Shown: positions 44,057 through 52,260 of the stretch, piece after piece
Position numbering within the stretch: position 1 is the stretch's first letter
Layout of the letters: each line of letters begins with the position of its first letter
IMG/VR virus record: IMGVR_UViG_3300040802_000030
Span: 1 to 61,385 of that record
Direction: 5' to 3' (one strand)
Origin: a virus
Length of the DNA stretch: 61,385 nucleotides
The notes under the pieces: model-generated
The model's input: only the letters and a program-made list of their open reading frames with translations
Told to the model about the DNA's origin: nothing
The model's database searches: none
Position numbers and translations under genes: made by a program

Positions 44057-44907
44057 TAGGAATACATAATATAGATATATATTTAGAAAGAAAATTATTA
44101 AAAGAATTTTCTATATTAAAGTATGATGATCAGACTATTGATTTTTCTGATGTTGATGGTCTGATCATTGATTGGGTTGATAAAAATAATAAACTATTCA
44201 TTAAACAAGCGGCAATAATAGAACATTATGTAAGAAAAAACATACCAATAGTAATCTTTGATAGATATATGTCAATAACAGGAAAAGAGTTTTCTTGGTT
44301 GAAAAAATTTAATGTTCACTTTTTTGAACCAGCAATAAAAAATAGATGTGAATTTGAATATTTACCTCAGTGGATGCCTATTGGTGATAATGAAAAAATT
44401 CCAACAAATAAAAATTTTCATGAGTATGATTTAGGTTATGTTGGTATATTTTCAGATATAGTATTATATTTTGAAAAATATTACAGAAAGTATGCAAATA
44501 ATTATGTAGACCGAAAAGTAATTTTTCATACAAATGATTCTAATATTGAAATTAAAAATACAGACTCAATAAAGTTAGAAAGAAGTAAAATAGAGTATAA
44601 TTTCAATAATATAATTTTAATAGATAACCTTGAGAATATAAGAATTGGGTACATGAGAGAGGATTTATATTATTTAATGAACGATAATATACTACCCCTA
44701 CTACCAAGAGAAAATAAATATTTTCATGGATTATTTAAGGATTTGAGTGTTTCTTTTTTGAGAGATATTGAATATTTTATTAGAGCATTTAAAGAACCTG
44801 GAATAAGAAGGGCAACTATTGATGGTATTTTTGAAGATATTATAAAATATTATCCTGAGTTTACAATAGACTATGCTTATGATAAAATGATTAGTAAGTT
44901 AAAATAA
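44053..44907 (+). CDS. Unknown protein, possibly glycosyltransferase-related
   Basis: 284 residues. The N-terminal half has strand-helix alternation (VDGLIIDWVDKNN, NIPIVIFDRYMSI) like a Rossmann fold. FEYLPQWMPIGDNEK and DLGYVGIFSDIV resemble the inter-domain region of CgeB-type GT-B proteins. No catalytic motif is certain. It overlaps the AT-hook gene by 4 bases. Confidence 0.4.
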   Translation: MIGIHNIDIYLERKLLKEFSILKYDDQTIDFSDVDGLIIDWVDKNNKLFIKQAAIIEHYVRKNIPIVIFDRYMSITGKEFSWLKKFNVHFFEPAIKNRCEFEYLPQWMPIGDNEKIPTNKNFHEYDLGYVGIFSDIVLYFEKYYRKYANNYVDRKVIFHTNDSNIEIKNTDSIKLERSKIEYNFNNIILIDNLENIRIGYMREDLYYLMNDNILPLLPRENKYFHGLFKDLSVSFLRDIEYFIRAFKEPGIRRATIDGIFEDIIKYYPEFTIDYAYDKMISKLK

Positions 44908-44928
44908 AATGTGAAAGGAATTTGTAAA

Positions 44929-45216
44929 ATGAAAATGGATATAACTGTTTCTAAAAAAATGACTATAAATACTGGTAATTATTCAAGTATTCAACCAAGT
45001 GTTTCTATTACTCTTAAAGATGTTGATGCTAAAGATTATAATGAAAAATTATACAATTTAACTGTTTTAGTGGATTCTGCTTTTACTAATAATTTAATAG
45101 AACATTCTGAATATATGCAAATGATAAAGGATTATGGTTTAAATAAGACATTAGATTCTATAAATAAAGAAGAAATGTTACAAGAAGTGGAAAATGCTAT
45201 AGAAAATTTAATGTAG
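44929..45216 (+). CDS. Small phage protein of unknown function
   Basis: 95 residues from ATG 44929, with AAAGGAA about 9 bases upstream; an in-frame GTG at 44911 overlaps that site. The N-terminal MDITVSKKMTINTGNYSSIQ and PSVSITLKDVDA are beta-rich. This type of short protein recurs in phage genomes without known function. The C-terminal half is helical. Confidence 0.5.
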   Translation: MKMDITVSKKMTINTGNYSSIQPSVSITLKDVDAKDYNEKLYNLTVLVDSAFTNNLIEHSEYMQMIKDYGLNKTLDSINKEEMLQEVENAIENLM

Positions 45217-45225
45217 GAGATATGA

Positions 45226-45489
45226 ATGGGAGTTTTTGATGATATCTTAGGAAGTGATAAACCAGAAGAAGAAGTTGAATTAGAGTTGGAACTAGAGTTG
45301 GAACTAGAGTTGGAAGATGGTACTGGTGATTTTGATTATGACCTAAAAAAATTATTAGATAAGGTTTTCGATGATATAATAGAAGAAAATAAAACATCAA
45401 AACCAAAAAATAAGTGGTATCCCAAGAAAGTTATGAAAGAATATTATGAAAACAGAACTAAGAATTATAAAAAAGGTAAAAGAACCTAA
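45226..45489 (+). CDS. Acidic low-complexity protein with MG(V/I)FDDILG start
   Basis: 87 residues; AGGAGAT precedes the ATG. It starts MGVFDDILG, shared with the acidic minus-strand protein at 46127-46480. A run of six Leu-Glu pairs (residues 19-30) is encoded by a 12-base tandem repeat. The C-terminus is basic (YYENRTKNYKKGKRT). An acidic helix plus basic tail is typical of scaffolding or DNA-mimic proteins, but nothing specific is recognised. Confidence 0.5.
   Translation: MGVFDDILGSDKPEEEVELELELELELELEDGTGDFDYDLKKLLDKVFDDIIEENKTSKPKNKWYPKKVMKEYYENRTKNYKKGKRT
45280..45315 (+). repeat. 12-base tandem repeat encoding Leu-Glu pairs
   Basis: Three units of (T/C)TAGAGTTGGAA, differing by one base in the first unit. 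It encodes LELE per unit, so copy-number slippage would change the acidic helix in steps of four residues without a frameshift. Confidence 0.75.
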
Positions 45490-46126
45490 ATTGTTGGTAG
45501 TAACACCGTTACTACCAACACATAATATATCAAAAGATACAAAAAATTCGATAAAGAGAAATGATATTGAATTTGATTGGATAGCCGGTATTGGTGAAAA
45601 TAACATACCAACAAATTTGGAAAATGTGTTAAAACAATACAAATATGATAATGGAAAAAAGACACCTAAGTATTATATTATGATTGATAATGATATAGTA
45701 TTAGGTAGATATATGCTGGACAGAATGTTCAAAAAAATAGAAAAATCTGAATCAAATGAAGCATATGTATATGCGAGTTTTAAATTTAAAGGTCATATTA
45801 ATGCTGAATTTCCAGCAGTACCTTTTAATATAAAGAAACTATTATATGCTAACTATATTTCATCAAATTCAATGTTTAAATTAGATATAACAGAAAATGT
45901 TGGATTGGTTACAGATGATCAATATAAAAGATTATTAGACTGGGCTTTTCTATTAAAATTATTAGGGAATGGATATATAGGTCTTAATTGTCCGGAGGCA
46001 TCATTTGTTGCAATGTCATCGGAGAAAGATATTTCTGCTGGTAGTAGAGAAGATTATTCAATAAAAAGCAAAAGGGTGTATAATGATTTTATACACCCTT
46101 TTGTTGAAGGTTATAAGAGTAGATGA
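45446..46126 (+). CDS. GT2-like glycosyltransferase
   Basis: 226 residues. The N-terminal strand LLVVTPLLPTHN and the metal-binding YYIMIDNDIVLG (a DxD-like DNDI after a strand) fit a GT-A/GT2 fold. YISSNSMFKLDITENVG and DWAFLLKLLGNGYIGLN resemble the acceptor-side region. Short for GT2 and without membrane segments. Its last codons form the arm of a bidirectional terminator. It overlaps the acidic gene by 44 bases. Confidence 0.55.
   Translation: MKTELRIIKKVKEPKLLVVTPLLPTHNISKDTKNSIKRNDIEFDWIAGIGENNIPTNLENVLKQYKYDNGKKTPKYYIMIDNDIVLGRYMLDRMFKKIEKSESNEAYVYASFKFKGHINAEFPAVPFNIKKLLYANYISSNSMFKLDITENVGLVTDDQYKRLLDWAFLLKLLGNGYIGLNCPEASFVAMSSEKDISAGSREDYSIKSKRVYNDFIHPFVEGYKSR
46070..46102. terminator. 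Bidirectional terminator at the convergence point
   Basis: A perfect 14-bp stem AAAAGGGTGTATAA / TTATACACCCTTTT (46070-46083, 46089-46102) with a 5-base loop. T runs occur on both strands. It lies inside the coding end of the plus-strand GT2-like gene and 25 bases beyond the stop of the minus-strand acidic gene. Confidence 0.85.
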
Positions 46127-46480
46127 TTAAAAGTTGAATACAGAATGATGGAGAACTACGGTTTCTTCATCATCATCATCAAAATCTTCTTCTTCATCAC
46201 CGTCGTAACCATCGTCGTCGTCATCAAAATCCTCAAAATCATCATCATCTTCTTCGTCACGGCCGGGATCAGGAGTACTATCCCATGCTTGTGTTGGATT
46301 AGAATCTTTCAATTTCCATGCTTTTCCATTATCCTTAGCATTCCAAATATTAGTAGCCTTCTCAACTTCTGAAATACCACCATTTTTTGGCGCATCAACC
46401 AATTCAAATTCTTCAATTTCAGAGATAGGTTCATCAAAAACACTATCAACTTCACCCAAAATATCATCAAAAATTCCCAT
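46127..46480 (-). CDS. Highly acidic protein with MGIFDDILG start
   Basis: 117 residues. After MGIFDDILG and a hydrophilic middle, residues 75-105 are almost all Asp/Glu (EEDDDDFEDFDDDDDG), and the protein ends VVLHHSVFNF. The aromatic tip after an acidic tail recalls single-strand-binding proteins and DNA mimics, but no OB domain is present. It shares its N-terminus with the plus-strand gene at 45226. It has its own promoter inside the upstream gene. Function unknown. Confidence 0.55.
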   Translation of the reverse strand: MGIFDDILGEVDSVFDEPISEIEEFELVDAPKNGGISEVEKATNIWNAKDNGKAWKLKDSNPTQAWDSTPDPGRDEEDDDDFEDFDDDDDGYDGDEEEDFDDDDEETVVLHHSVFNF

Positions 46481-47280
46481 TATAAGTATTCCTTTCTTAT
46501 TTGTTCTTCGAGTTTTAGTTTAGATGAAAACGCTATAAATTTTTTAGCATTTTCTGTGTCTGCCACATTCCTTGATGTACCTATTATACTACTTCTCGGA
46601 TGAAATGTAAACTTATGGTCAAATATTTTTGCGAGTTGAAGGACTGACGTTGCAACACCAGTACCAATATCTATAGGTTCATATAGATTTCCCCATAACA
46701 TAGAATGATATATAGCTTTACAAATATCATTTACATGAATAAAATCTCTTTCTTGAGTACCATCACCATTTACCACCATTTCTTTATTTTCTTTCTTAGC
46801 TTTCACAAAACGAGAAATAACAGTATTTTTGGTTTCTAAATAATCAATACCACCATAAATATTAGTAAACCTCAAAACCCTTATATTTGTTTGATTTCTT
46901 TTGTTTATTTCTTCTGCCTCACACTCCGCCATATACTTTGTCAAAGCATAATAATTGGCTTTTGGTGTTTTTGCTGCTTGTGAGGATGCAAATATTACAG
47001 GAATATTTTCCCCTTCGGCTGCTCTAAAAATATTTATTGTTGTTGATACATTGTCCAAATACGCTTGTTTTAAATCATCAGAGCATGCACTTATACCAGA
47101 TAATGCTGCTAAGTGAATAATGTATTCAATTTTATTATATTTCAAAAACTTATGATGTATACTTGATGCTTCAAATCCATTTTTTCTATCAATACCCATA
47201 ACATTAAAATCACATCTTTTTAATATAGGTATTAGATTCTTACCAATATATCCCTCGCTACCTGTTACTATTATATTCAT
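46480..47280 (-). CDS. NAD-dependent epimerase/dehydratase (extended SDR)
   Basis: 266 residues. IIVTGSEGYIGKNLI is the NAD loop. HLAALSGISAC, FASSQAAKTPK and YYALTKYMAEC (YxxxK) are the SDR catalytic elements. FTNIYGG and RDFIHVNDICKAI fit UDP-glucose 4-epimerase-like enzymes. Slightly short for the class. Likely supplies a nucleotide sugar to the adjacent glycosyltransferases. A promoter for the downstream acidic gene lies within it. Confidence 0.75.
   Translation of the reverse strand: MNIIVTGSEGYIGKNLIPILKRCDFNVMGIDRKNGFEASSIHHKFLKYNKIEYIIHLAALSGISACSDDLKQAYLDNVSTTINIFRAAEGENIPVIFASSQAAKTPKANYYALTKYMAECEAEEINKRNQTNIRVLRFTNIYGGIDYLETKNTVISRFVKAKKENKEMVVNGDGTQERDFIHVNDICKAIYHSMLWGNLYEPIDIGTGVATSVLQLAKIFDHKFTFHPRSSIIGTSRNVADTENAKKFIAFSSKLKLEEQIRKEYL
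46583..46611 (-). promoter_or_regulatory. Sigma70-like promoter inside the epimerase gene
   Basis: On the minus strand: TTTACA (46611-46606), 17-base spacer, TATAAT (46588-46583). It lies about 100 bases before the acidic protein gene and would drive it separately from the glycan operon. Confidence 0.7.
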
Positions 47281-47290
47281 ATAATTTCCT

Positions 47291-47896
47291 TCATTTAGTT
47301 AAAATATACATATTTAAATATTCATCATCCTCATCTGGAGTTATATTAATCAACTCACAATACATAATATCTCTTAATTTATTTTCAAAAGAATTTATTG
47401 ATAACATTTTATCACGATGTTTGGGTGATCTACCACATTCAAGAATTATCTTATCACTTGTTAATTTTAAAGTTTTAACTACTCCCAAAAGATATTCAGA
47501 GAATTGAAAAGGATATGGTAACTGCATCAATATTGTAACATCGCTTTTTGGTTTGTTTTTTGTAAAATTTTCAACTTTATCAACATAAAAATCTATATTT
47601 TTCAAACCATTATGTTTTACTAAAAAACGAGATAAAATTATAGCTTTTTTATCATCATCAATTCCAATGTATTTCTTATCATTTTGAAATTTTTTTCTAA
47701 ATTTTATTAAATAATAACCAACATTACAACCCAAATCAATAATGGTATCATCCTTTTCTACATATCTCTCCATTTTTGAAAATTTTTTTTCTACTTTCTC
47801 AAGCATATTTCTGTGGTCGATAATACATTTATCATCTATAATCACTGGTTCATATAGATTGGTCATATGAGATAAAGTTTTAATAATATTTTTCAT
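47291..47896 (-). CDS. Class I SAM-dependent methyltransferase
   Basis: 201 residues. TIIDLGCNVGYYLIKF is motif I, KYIGIDDDKKAI the acidic end of strand 2, and VTILMQLPYPFQF occupies the motif IV region. The substrate is unknown; the nearest partners are sugar-nucleotide enzymes and glycosyltransferases, so a sugar O-methylation is plausible. Confidence 0.65.
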   Translation of the reverse strand: MKNIIKTLSHMTNLYEPVIIDDKCIIDHRNMLEKVEKKFSKMERYVEKDDTIIDLGCNVGYYLIKFRKKFQNDKKYIGIDDDKKAIILSRFLVKHNGLKNIDFYVDKVENFTKNKPKSDVTILMQLPYPFQFSEYLLGVVKTLKLTSDKIILECGRSPKHRDKMLSINSFENKLRDIMYCELINITPDEDDEYLNMYILTK

Positions 47897-48174
47897 TAAT
47901 AATTTTGCACTTTATATCCATTTTTTCTACAACCATTCTTAAAACCCTCATCATAACCATTTTTATAAGCGTCTTCTATCATTTCCTCTACTCTATTTTC
48001 ATTTATAGTTTCTTTTGTTCCTTCTCTAAATCCCTTTACGTTACCCTGATCATAACCCAAATCAAAACAATATTCTATAATATCTAATAAGACATTTTTT
48101 GAAAGAGAATACCTATCTTTTTTCTCAAAAAGTTTTTTTAGTTCATCAATATTTTTACCATCTAGAAGAAACAT
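47896..48174 (-). CDS. Unknown small helical protein
   Basis: 92 residues. The C-terminal half has repeated glycine turns (DLGYDQGNVKGFREGTKE, NGYDEGFKNGCRKNGY) reminiscent of YxxGxxxG proteins. First gene behind the promoter at 48204-48232. Function unknown. Confidence 0.45.
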   Translation of the reverse strand: MFLLDGKNIDELKKLFEKKDRYSLSKNVLLDIIEYCFDLGYDQGNVKGFREGTKETINENRVEEMIEDAYKNGYDEGFKNGCRKNGYKVQNY

Positions 48175-48203
48175 TTTAATACCTCTTTACTTATTCATAA
48201 CAT

Positions 48204-48232
48204 ATTATACTATATTTTTAGAAGAATGTAAA
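48204..48232 (-). promoter_or_regulatory. Sigma70-like phage promoter (minus)
   Basis: On the minus strand: TTTACA (48232-48227), 17-base spacer, TATAAT (48209-48204). It lies 30 bases before the gene ending at 47896 and heads the small operon 48174 to 46480. Confidence 0.8.
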
Positions 48233-48242
48233 TGGTGTATTT

Positions 48243-48776
48243 TTATTTCTCTAAAATAGTAAGTCCGTTATTATTTTCATAATGTTCTTTTATTTTCCAT
48301 TCTGTTGATGATACAAATTCATTTACAGCTTGTAATAAACCCGGTTTATTACCGTCTTCTCCCTTTTCACCAAATGTTACAGTATCATGTAATATAATAT
48401 ATTTTCTAACTTTATTTGAATGGAGTTTTAATTCTCTTTTTAATTGACTATATGAATGATATGTATCAATAAACAACAAATCTGTTAATTGTATATTTGT
48501 TTGTAATACATTACAAACAATAAAATTAAAATTCACACCGGCTTCTTTAGCAAATTTTTTATATTCTTCTAATGGAAAATTTTTATGTTTTTTTAAATCA
48601 TATGAAATAAGAGAATGGGGTCTACCAGCTATAAAACCTGTGGTTGACCTTGCAGTTCTAACACCCATTTCTGTAACAAAATCCACTTCACTAGCATATT
48701 TTTTTAATGTTTTTAAATGTTCATTTATATCTGATTTCTTGTTACAAAATTCCTCATATAATATATCAATATTCAT
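48243..48776 (-). CDS. SAM-dependent methyltransferase-fold protein (Methyltransf_24/CmcI-like)
   Basis: 177 residues. FVTEMGVRTARSTTGFI is the motif I region, SLISYDLKK the second strand, and LLFIDTYHSYSQLKREL with IILHDTVTFGE the later signature of this methyltransferase group, which acts on sugars and small molecules. It overlaps the next methyltransferase by 11 bases. Confidence 0.6.
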   Translation of the reverse strand: MNIDILYEEFCNKKSDINEHLKTLKKYASEVDFVTEMGVRTARSTTGFIAGRPHSLISYDLKKHKNFPLEEYKKFAKEAGVNFNFIVCNVLQTNIQLTDLLFIDTYHSYSQLKRELKLHSNKVRKYIILHDTVTFGEKGEDGNKPGLLQAVNEFVSSTEWKIKEHYENNNGLTILEK

Positions 48777-49299
48777 TTTTTATTCCCCAAAATTGTAAAT
48801 CTTTATTTTCAATTTTTATGCTATACTCTTTCCAACTCATTTGTTCAATAATGGGAGTTACATCTTTTATTTCTAAATTTTTATAATAATTTGACCATGA
48901 TTCATTCATTTTAGATGTTGCTGATTGACTTGGACTTGTTTTTAATGTACCATGTTCTTTCCATCCATTTGCTACTGAAAAAAACATCAAACCATTTGGT
49001 TTCAATAAATTATACATTGATTTTATTGTCAATTCATAATACATATCGTGTTCTAAGGCGTTAGTAGATATTATTGTATCATATTCAAAATCTGGTTTAT
49101 ATTCATGTGCTATAGAAACTATATCAACATTTTTTCCTTCTATTAAATCCAATCCATGATAAATACAATCTTCAAAAAGATATCTATTATTACCATTAAT
49201 ATCAAGTGACCCTATATCAAGAACTTTCTTGTTCTTAAAATATTCGGGAAATTTTCTTTTCATATCATTACACCATTTTTGTTGTACTGGATGGGCCAT
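48766..49299 (-). CDS. SAM-dependent methyltransferase (type 11-like)
   Basis: 177 residues. KVLDIGSLDINGNNRYLF is motif I, YHGLDLIEGKNVDIV strand 2, YDTIISTNALEHD motif IV, and LLKPNGLMFFSVAN the motif V region. Commonly found in glycan loci. It begins inside the upstream acetyltransferase gene end, with 1 base of overlap. Confidence 0.65.
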   Translation of the reverse strand: MAHPVQQKWCNDMKRKFPEYFKNKKVLDIGSLDINGNNRYLFEDCIYHGLDLIEGKNVDIVSIAHEYKPDFEYDTIISTNALEHDMYYELTIKSMYNLLKPNGLMFFSVANGWKEHGTLKTSPSQSATSKMNESWSNYYKNLEIKDVTPIIEQMSWKEYSIKIENKDLQFWGIKNEY

Positions 49300-49826
49300 T
49301 AACTATTCTCCAAAAATTTATTTATATCCTTACCATATTTTTTTATATATTGTTTTATTTTTTCATCAGACCAATTCCACCATTTTATTTCTAAAAGCTT
49401 TTCTATAATCTTATCATCAAATCTTTTTTTAATTTCTCTTATTGGATTTCCTATTGCAATTGAATAAGGTGAAATTGATTTACTAACAACAGCATTTGTT
49501 CCTATTACTGCTCCATCACCTATTGTAACACCTGATAATATTGTTACTCCTCTCCCTATCCACACATCATTTCCTATTATAACATCACCTTTTGTTAATG
49601 CCACATTATCAACATCCATATTCCATGCTTGTTTAAATGGATATGTACTTACAATTTTATAATTATGTTCTCCACCTAAAAAAATATTTACATCACCAGA
49701 AATAGAGCAAAATTTACCTATTTCTAGTTTACCAAATACACTCCATTCGATGATACATGGCTGACCGTATGTCCAATTACCTATTTTATATTTTTTGTAT
49801 TGTTCAGATTTATTAGTGAATTTCAT
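49299..49826 (-). CDS. Left-handed beta-helix acetyltransferase (CatB/XAT-like)
   Basis: 175 residues. Hexapeptide repeats build the left-handed helix (LEIGKFCSISGDVNIFLGG, then VIIGNDVWIGRGVTILSGV and IGDGAVIGTNAVVSKSI). The sequence GGEHNYKIVSTYPF holds the catalytic His region of the xenobiotic/CatB acetyltransferases, and AIGNPIREIKKRF closes the fold. It likely O-acetylates a sugar made by the neighbouring cluster. Confidence 0.85.
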   Translation of the reverse strand: MKFTNKSEQYKKYKIGNWTYGQPCIIEWSVFGKLEIGKFCSISGDVNIFLGGEHNYKIVSTYPFKQAWNMDVDNVALTKGDVIIGNDVWIGRGVTILSGVTIGDGAVIGTNAVVSKSISPYSIAIGNPIREIKKRFDDKIIEKLLEIKWWNWSDEKIKQYIKKYGKDINKFLENS

Positions 49827-50619
49827 TCAAAGCTCTTTCAAGATAAATAGTAAAATTGTGATTTTTCTTTATATCTTCATATACTGAAATTTCAAACTCT
49901 TTTCTTGCCTTGTCATTATTTAACCAATATTCACAATCTTGTGGAAATTTATCAAATAAGATAAAATGTTTTCCAGGTTCATAAGGATAATAATCAATAT
50001 GATTATCCATCATAAGAAATTTTTTCTTAGATATTATCAATAACATATGTAATGGAGGAAGTACCCATTTATTATAACCTTTTATCATAAGATTAATTTT
50101 TGAATCAATAATATATTTATCTCTTTTTATACCAAAACAACCCTCTCTAAAATAGGTAATAAGATGTTTATTTTGATTTATCCATTTATTTCTATATGTA
50201 GGATTTCCTGAACCAAAAAGAAAAAAATTATTTTGGTTATGAGAAATAGATAAATCAGTCTCAAATGACTTAGACCAACCAAGGGGGCATAATATTGATT
50301 TTTTTGGATAATTTCTATGAACATGATTAAATATATCAAAAATATGGTCAAATTGTGACCTTATTTTTATAGCTTTTTCTTCATTTCTCCATTGCTCCAT
50401 ACAGAAAAATATATTTAATGAACTTTTAGATAGAGGTAAAATTTCAGCTTTACCCATTATAATTATTGTTATTTCATTAGGTATATATGGTGAGGGTTTT
50501 TTTCCAAAAACTATATGATCTACTTGATGTCCTAATTCTTCTAATGAATGTTTTAATGCGTTAGTAGTTTCTATAAAGGTACCTTTCATACCACTTACAC
50601 AAATATTAAATTTTGACAT
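49813..50619 (-). CDS. GT-B-like glycosyltransferase
   Basis: 268 residues. FNICVSGMKGTFIETTNALK is a GT-B N-terminal Rossmann start. FFCMEQWRNEEKA and ILCPLGWSKSF lie in the domain linker, and FFLFGSGNPTYRNKWI is the start of the second domain. Catalytic residues cannot be assigned. Overlaps both neighbours by 14 bases. Confidence 0.5.
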   Translation of the reverse strand: MSKFNICVSGMKGTFIETTNALKHSLEELGHQVDHIVFGKKPSPYIPNEITIIIMGKAEILPLSKSSLNIFFCMEQWRNEEKAIKIRSQFDHIFDIFNHVHRNYPKKSILCPLGWSKSFETDLSISHNQNNFFLFGSGNPTYRNKWINQNKHLITYFREGCFGIKRDKYIIDSKINLMIKGYNKWVLPPLHMLLIISKKKFLMMDNHIDYYPYEPGKHFILFDKFPQDCEYWLNNDKARKEFEISVYEDIKKNHNFTIYLERALNEIH

Positions 50620-51322
50620 TTTTTTTCACATATCCATATTTTTCTAATGCCCAATCAGCGATTCTTTTTAATAATGAATTTTCATACTCTTTTACTATTG
50701 TATCTTCTGTTACATTTTTCTCACCAAAAGAATTAAAAAAGGCATGATATGAATAAGCATTTGGTATTGGACTATCTCTAAGAATATAAGGTATCTTTTC
50801 TCTTTTGTGTGGACTAACAGGATAAAATTCCTTCGGATTATATGTACTTTTTAATCCACGTTTTTTACAGCAGTCTGAAAAAACTCTAACATTTCCCCAT
50901 GTTTTTTTGGCTCTAGTTATAGCACAATCTAATACTGGATGATTAGGTGGTACTCTTAAAACACCAACTGATGATATTAATTGTTCTGATTCAGATACTA
51001 AACACCACTTTTCATCTGGCCAGTGTTTTAAAGCTATTGCATCACAATCAGCAGTATATTCTCCAGTTTTTTTCATAAATTCATATTGAAAAATAGTAGA
51101 AATGGTTCTAAAATTCCAACCTGTTGCCAATTTTTCAGCTACATTAAGATATTTATTAGAATCTTCAAATACTACTGGCATATCATCAACCCAAAACTTA
51201 TTTTTAGGTTTTTTGTCATGTGTCCACATAATTACATTATGACCAACTTTTAAGTGTGATGCTATTGTTACCCTATTTATAAACTGCCAACTCGGGCCAC
51301 TCCAAAAAAAATTTACATTCAT
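50606..51322 (-). CDS. GT32-like glycosyltransferase (DxD type)
   Basis: 238 residues. The opening NVNFFWSGPSWQFINRVTIA and TADCDAIALKHWP (DxD after a strand) match small GT32/capsular polysaccharide glycosyltransferases. NAYSYHAFFNSFGEK is the later HxxxxSW-like region. Donor unknown. Confidence 0.6.
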   Translation of the reverse strand: MNVNFFWSGPSWQFINRVTIASHLKVGHNVIMWTHDKKPKNKFWVDDMPVVFEDSNKYLNVAEKLATGWNFRTISTIFQYEFMKKTGEYTADCDAIALKHWPDEKWCLVSESEQLISSVGVLRVPPNHPVLDCAITRAKKTWGNVRVFSDCCKKRGLKSTYNPKEFYPVSPHKREKIPYILRDSPIPNAYSYHAFFNSFGEKNVTEDTIVKEYENSLLKRIADWALEKYGYVKKNVKI

Positions 51323-52260
51323 TTTATATACTCTAAAAACTCCTTTGCTCTTATTTTTGCCGTATGTTTACTATGAATTAAATCGTAACCATTTCTTGAT
51401 ATTTCATCTACTCCATTTTTTAAATAATATTCAACCTTTTCTATTACATCTTTTTCATTTTTTATTTGCACCATATTTGTATCAGGAATGAATCCCAAAT
51501 TTTTAAGTTCATTATTGTAATCAGAAAAAAGACAAGAATTTGACCCTGGTATTTCAAAAAATTTCAATACCGGATATTGTAAGGAACTTAAACATGAAAA
51601 GGTGATTTTTGCAGAATTAATTAATTTTGCATAATCAATACCTACAGGCCATTTTTCAGATTTTTTATCAAATGTTTCTCCAGGTCTACCAATTTTTTTA
51701 AAATATTCTTTATCTTTGAGAGTTTGTGTGATCATCCATCTTACAGGATATATTTTTTCATGAACTCTACCTATCATTAGAGTCTCAATTTCTTTTTTCA
51801 ATTTATAATCATAAAATACATTATCATCTATACTATGAGGCAACCATAAAATTTTAGACCTACCTAAATGGGAATGTCTTTTTAAAAATCCATTTCTATA
51901 TCTACAAAAAAATATAGAAAAACCACATTCTTGTAACTTTCTTGAATATATTGGATTTGGTCCGTGTTGATCTTCAAATAATGCCATTTTTATAGGACCT
52001 TTTACTTTTTCCCATTCCTCGTTCATAAAAGCAAATGGTGCATCAACCATTATATGACTATAATTTTTAAGTTTTTTAGGGTCAATAAGCTTTTCATCTT
52101 GAAATCCACCTAAACATAGATTTTGATATGTACCAGCAACAACATGAAGTTTTCTCATTATAACATCAACATCTGCTATTTTTGAAACCTCAACTCTTAA
52201 TGGATCGAAAATAGAAGCAATTCTATTACTTCTATCAATTGTTACCCATAATATTCTCAT
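51319..52260 (-). CDS. GT-B glycosyltransferase, CgeB-like
   Basis: 313 residues. ILWVTIDRSNRIASIFDPLR opens the first Rossmann domain. KILWLPHSIDDNVFYDY is the linker, ETLMIGRVHEKIYPVRW starts domain 2, and YPVLKFFEIPGSNSCLFSDY is the donor-binding element with its conserved Glu, typical of the CgeB group. Overlaps neighbours by 4 bases. Confidence 0.7.
   Translation of the reverse strand: MRILWVTIDRSNRIASIFDPLRVEVSKIADVDVIMRKLHVVAGTYQNLCLGGFQDEKLIDPKKLKNYSHIMVDAPFAFMNEEWEKVKGPIKMALFEDQHGPNPIYSRKLQECGFSIFFCRYRNGFLKRHSHLGRSKILWLPHSIDDNVFYDYKLKKEIETLMIGRVHEKIYPVRWMITQTLKDKEYFKKIGRPGETFDKKSEKWPVGIDYAKLINSAKITFSCLSSLQYPVLKFFEIPGSNSCLFSDYNNELKNLGFIPDTNMVQIKNEKDVIEKVEYYLKNGVDEISRNGYDLIHSKHTAKIRAKEFLEYIK

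Noticed and set aside
44127-44169. Inverted repeat around GATCAGAC in the gene at 44053
   Set aside because: Coding sequence, 10-bp arms with a long loop and no T run or neighbouring site; not convincing as a regulator.
49319-49326. Minus-strand TATAAATA inside the acetyltransferase gene, also at about 51273 and 53531
   Set aside because: All lie within coding sequence in AT-rich DNA; only the site at 49319 lies just before another gene start, and there is no other support.
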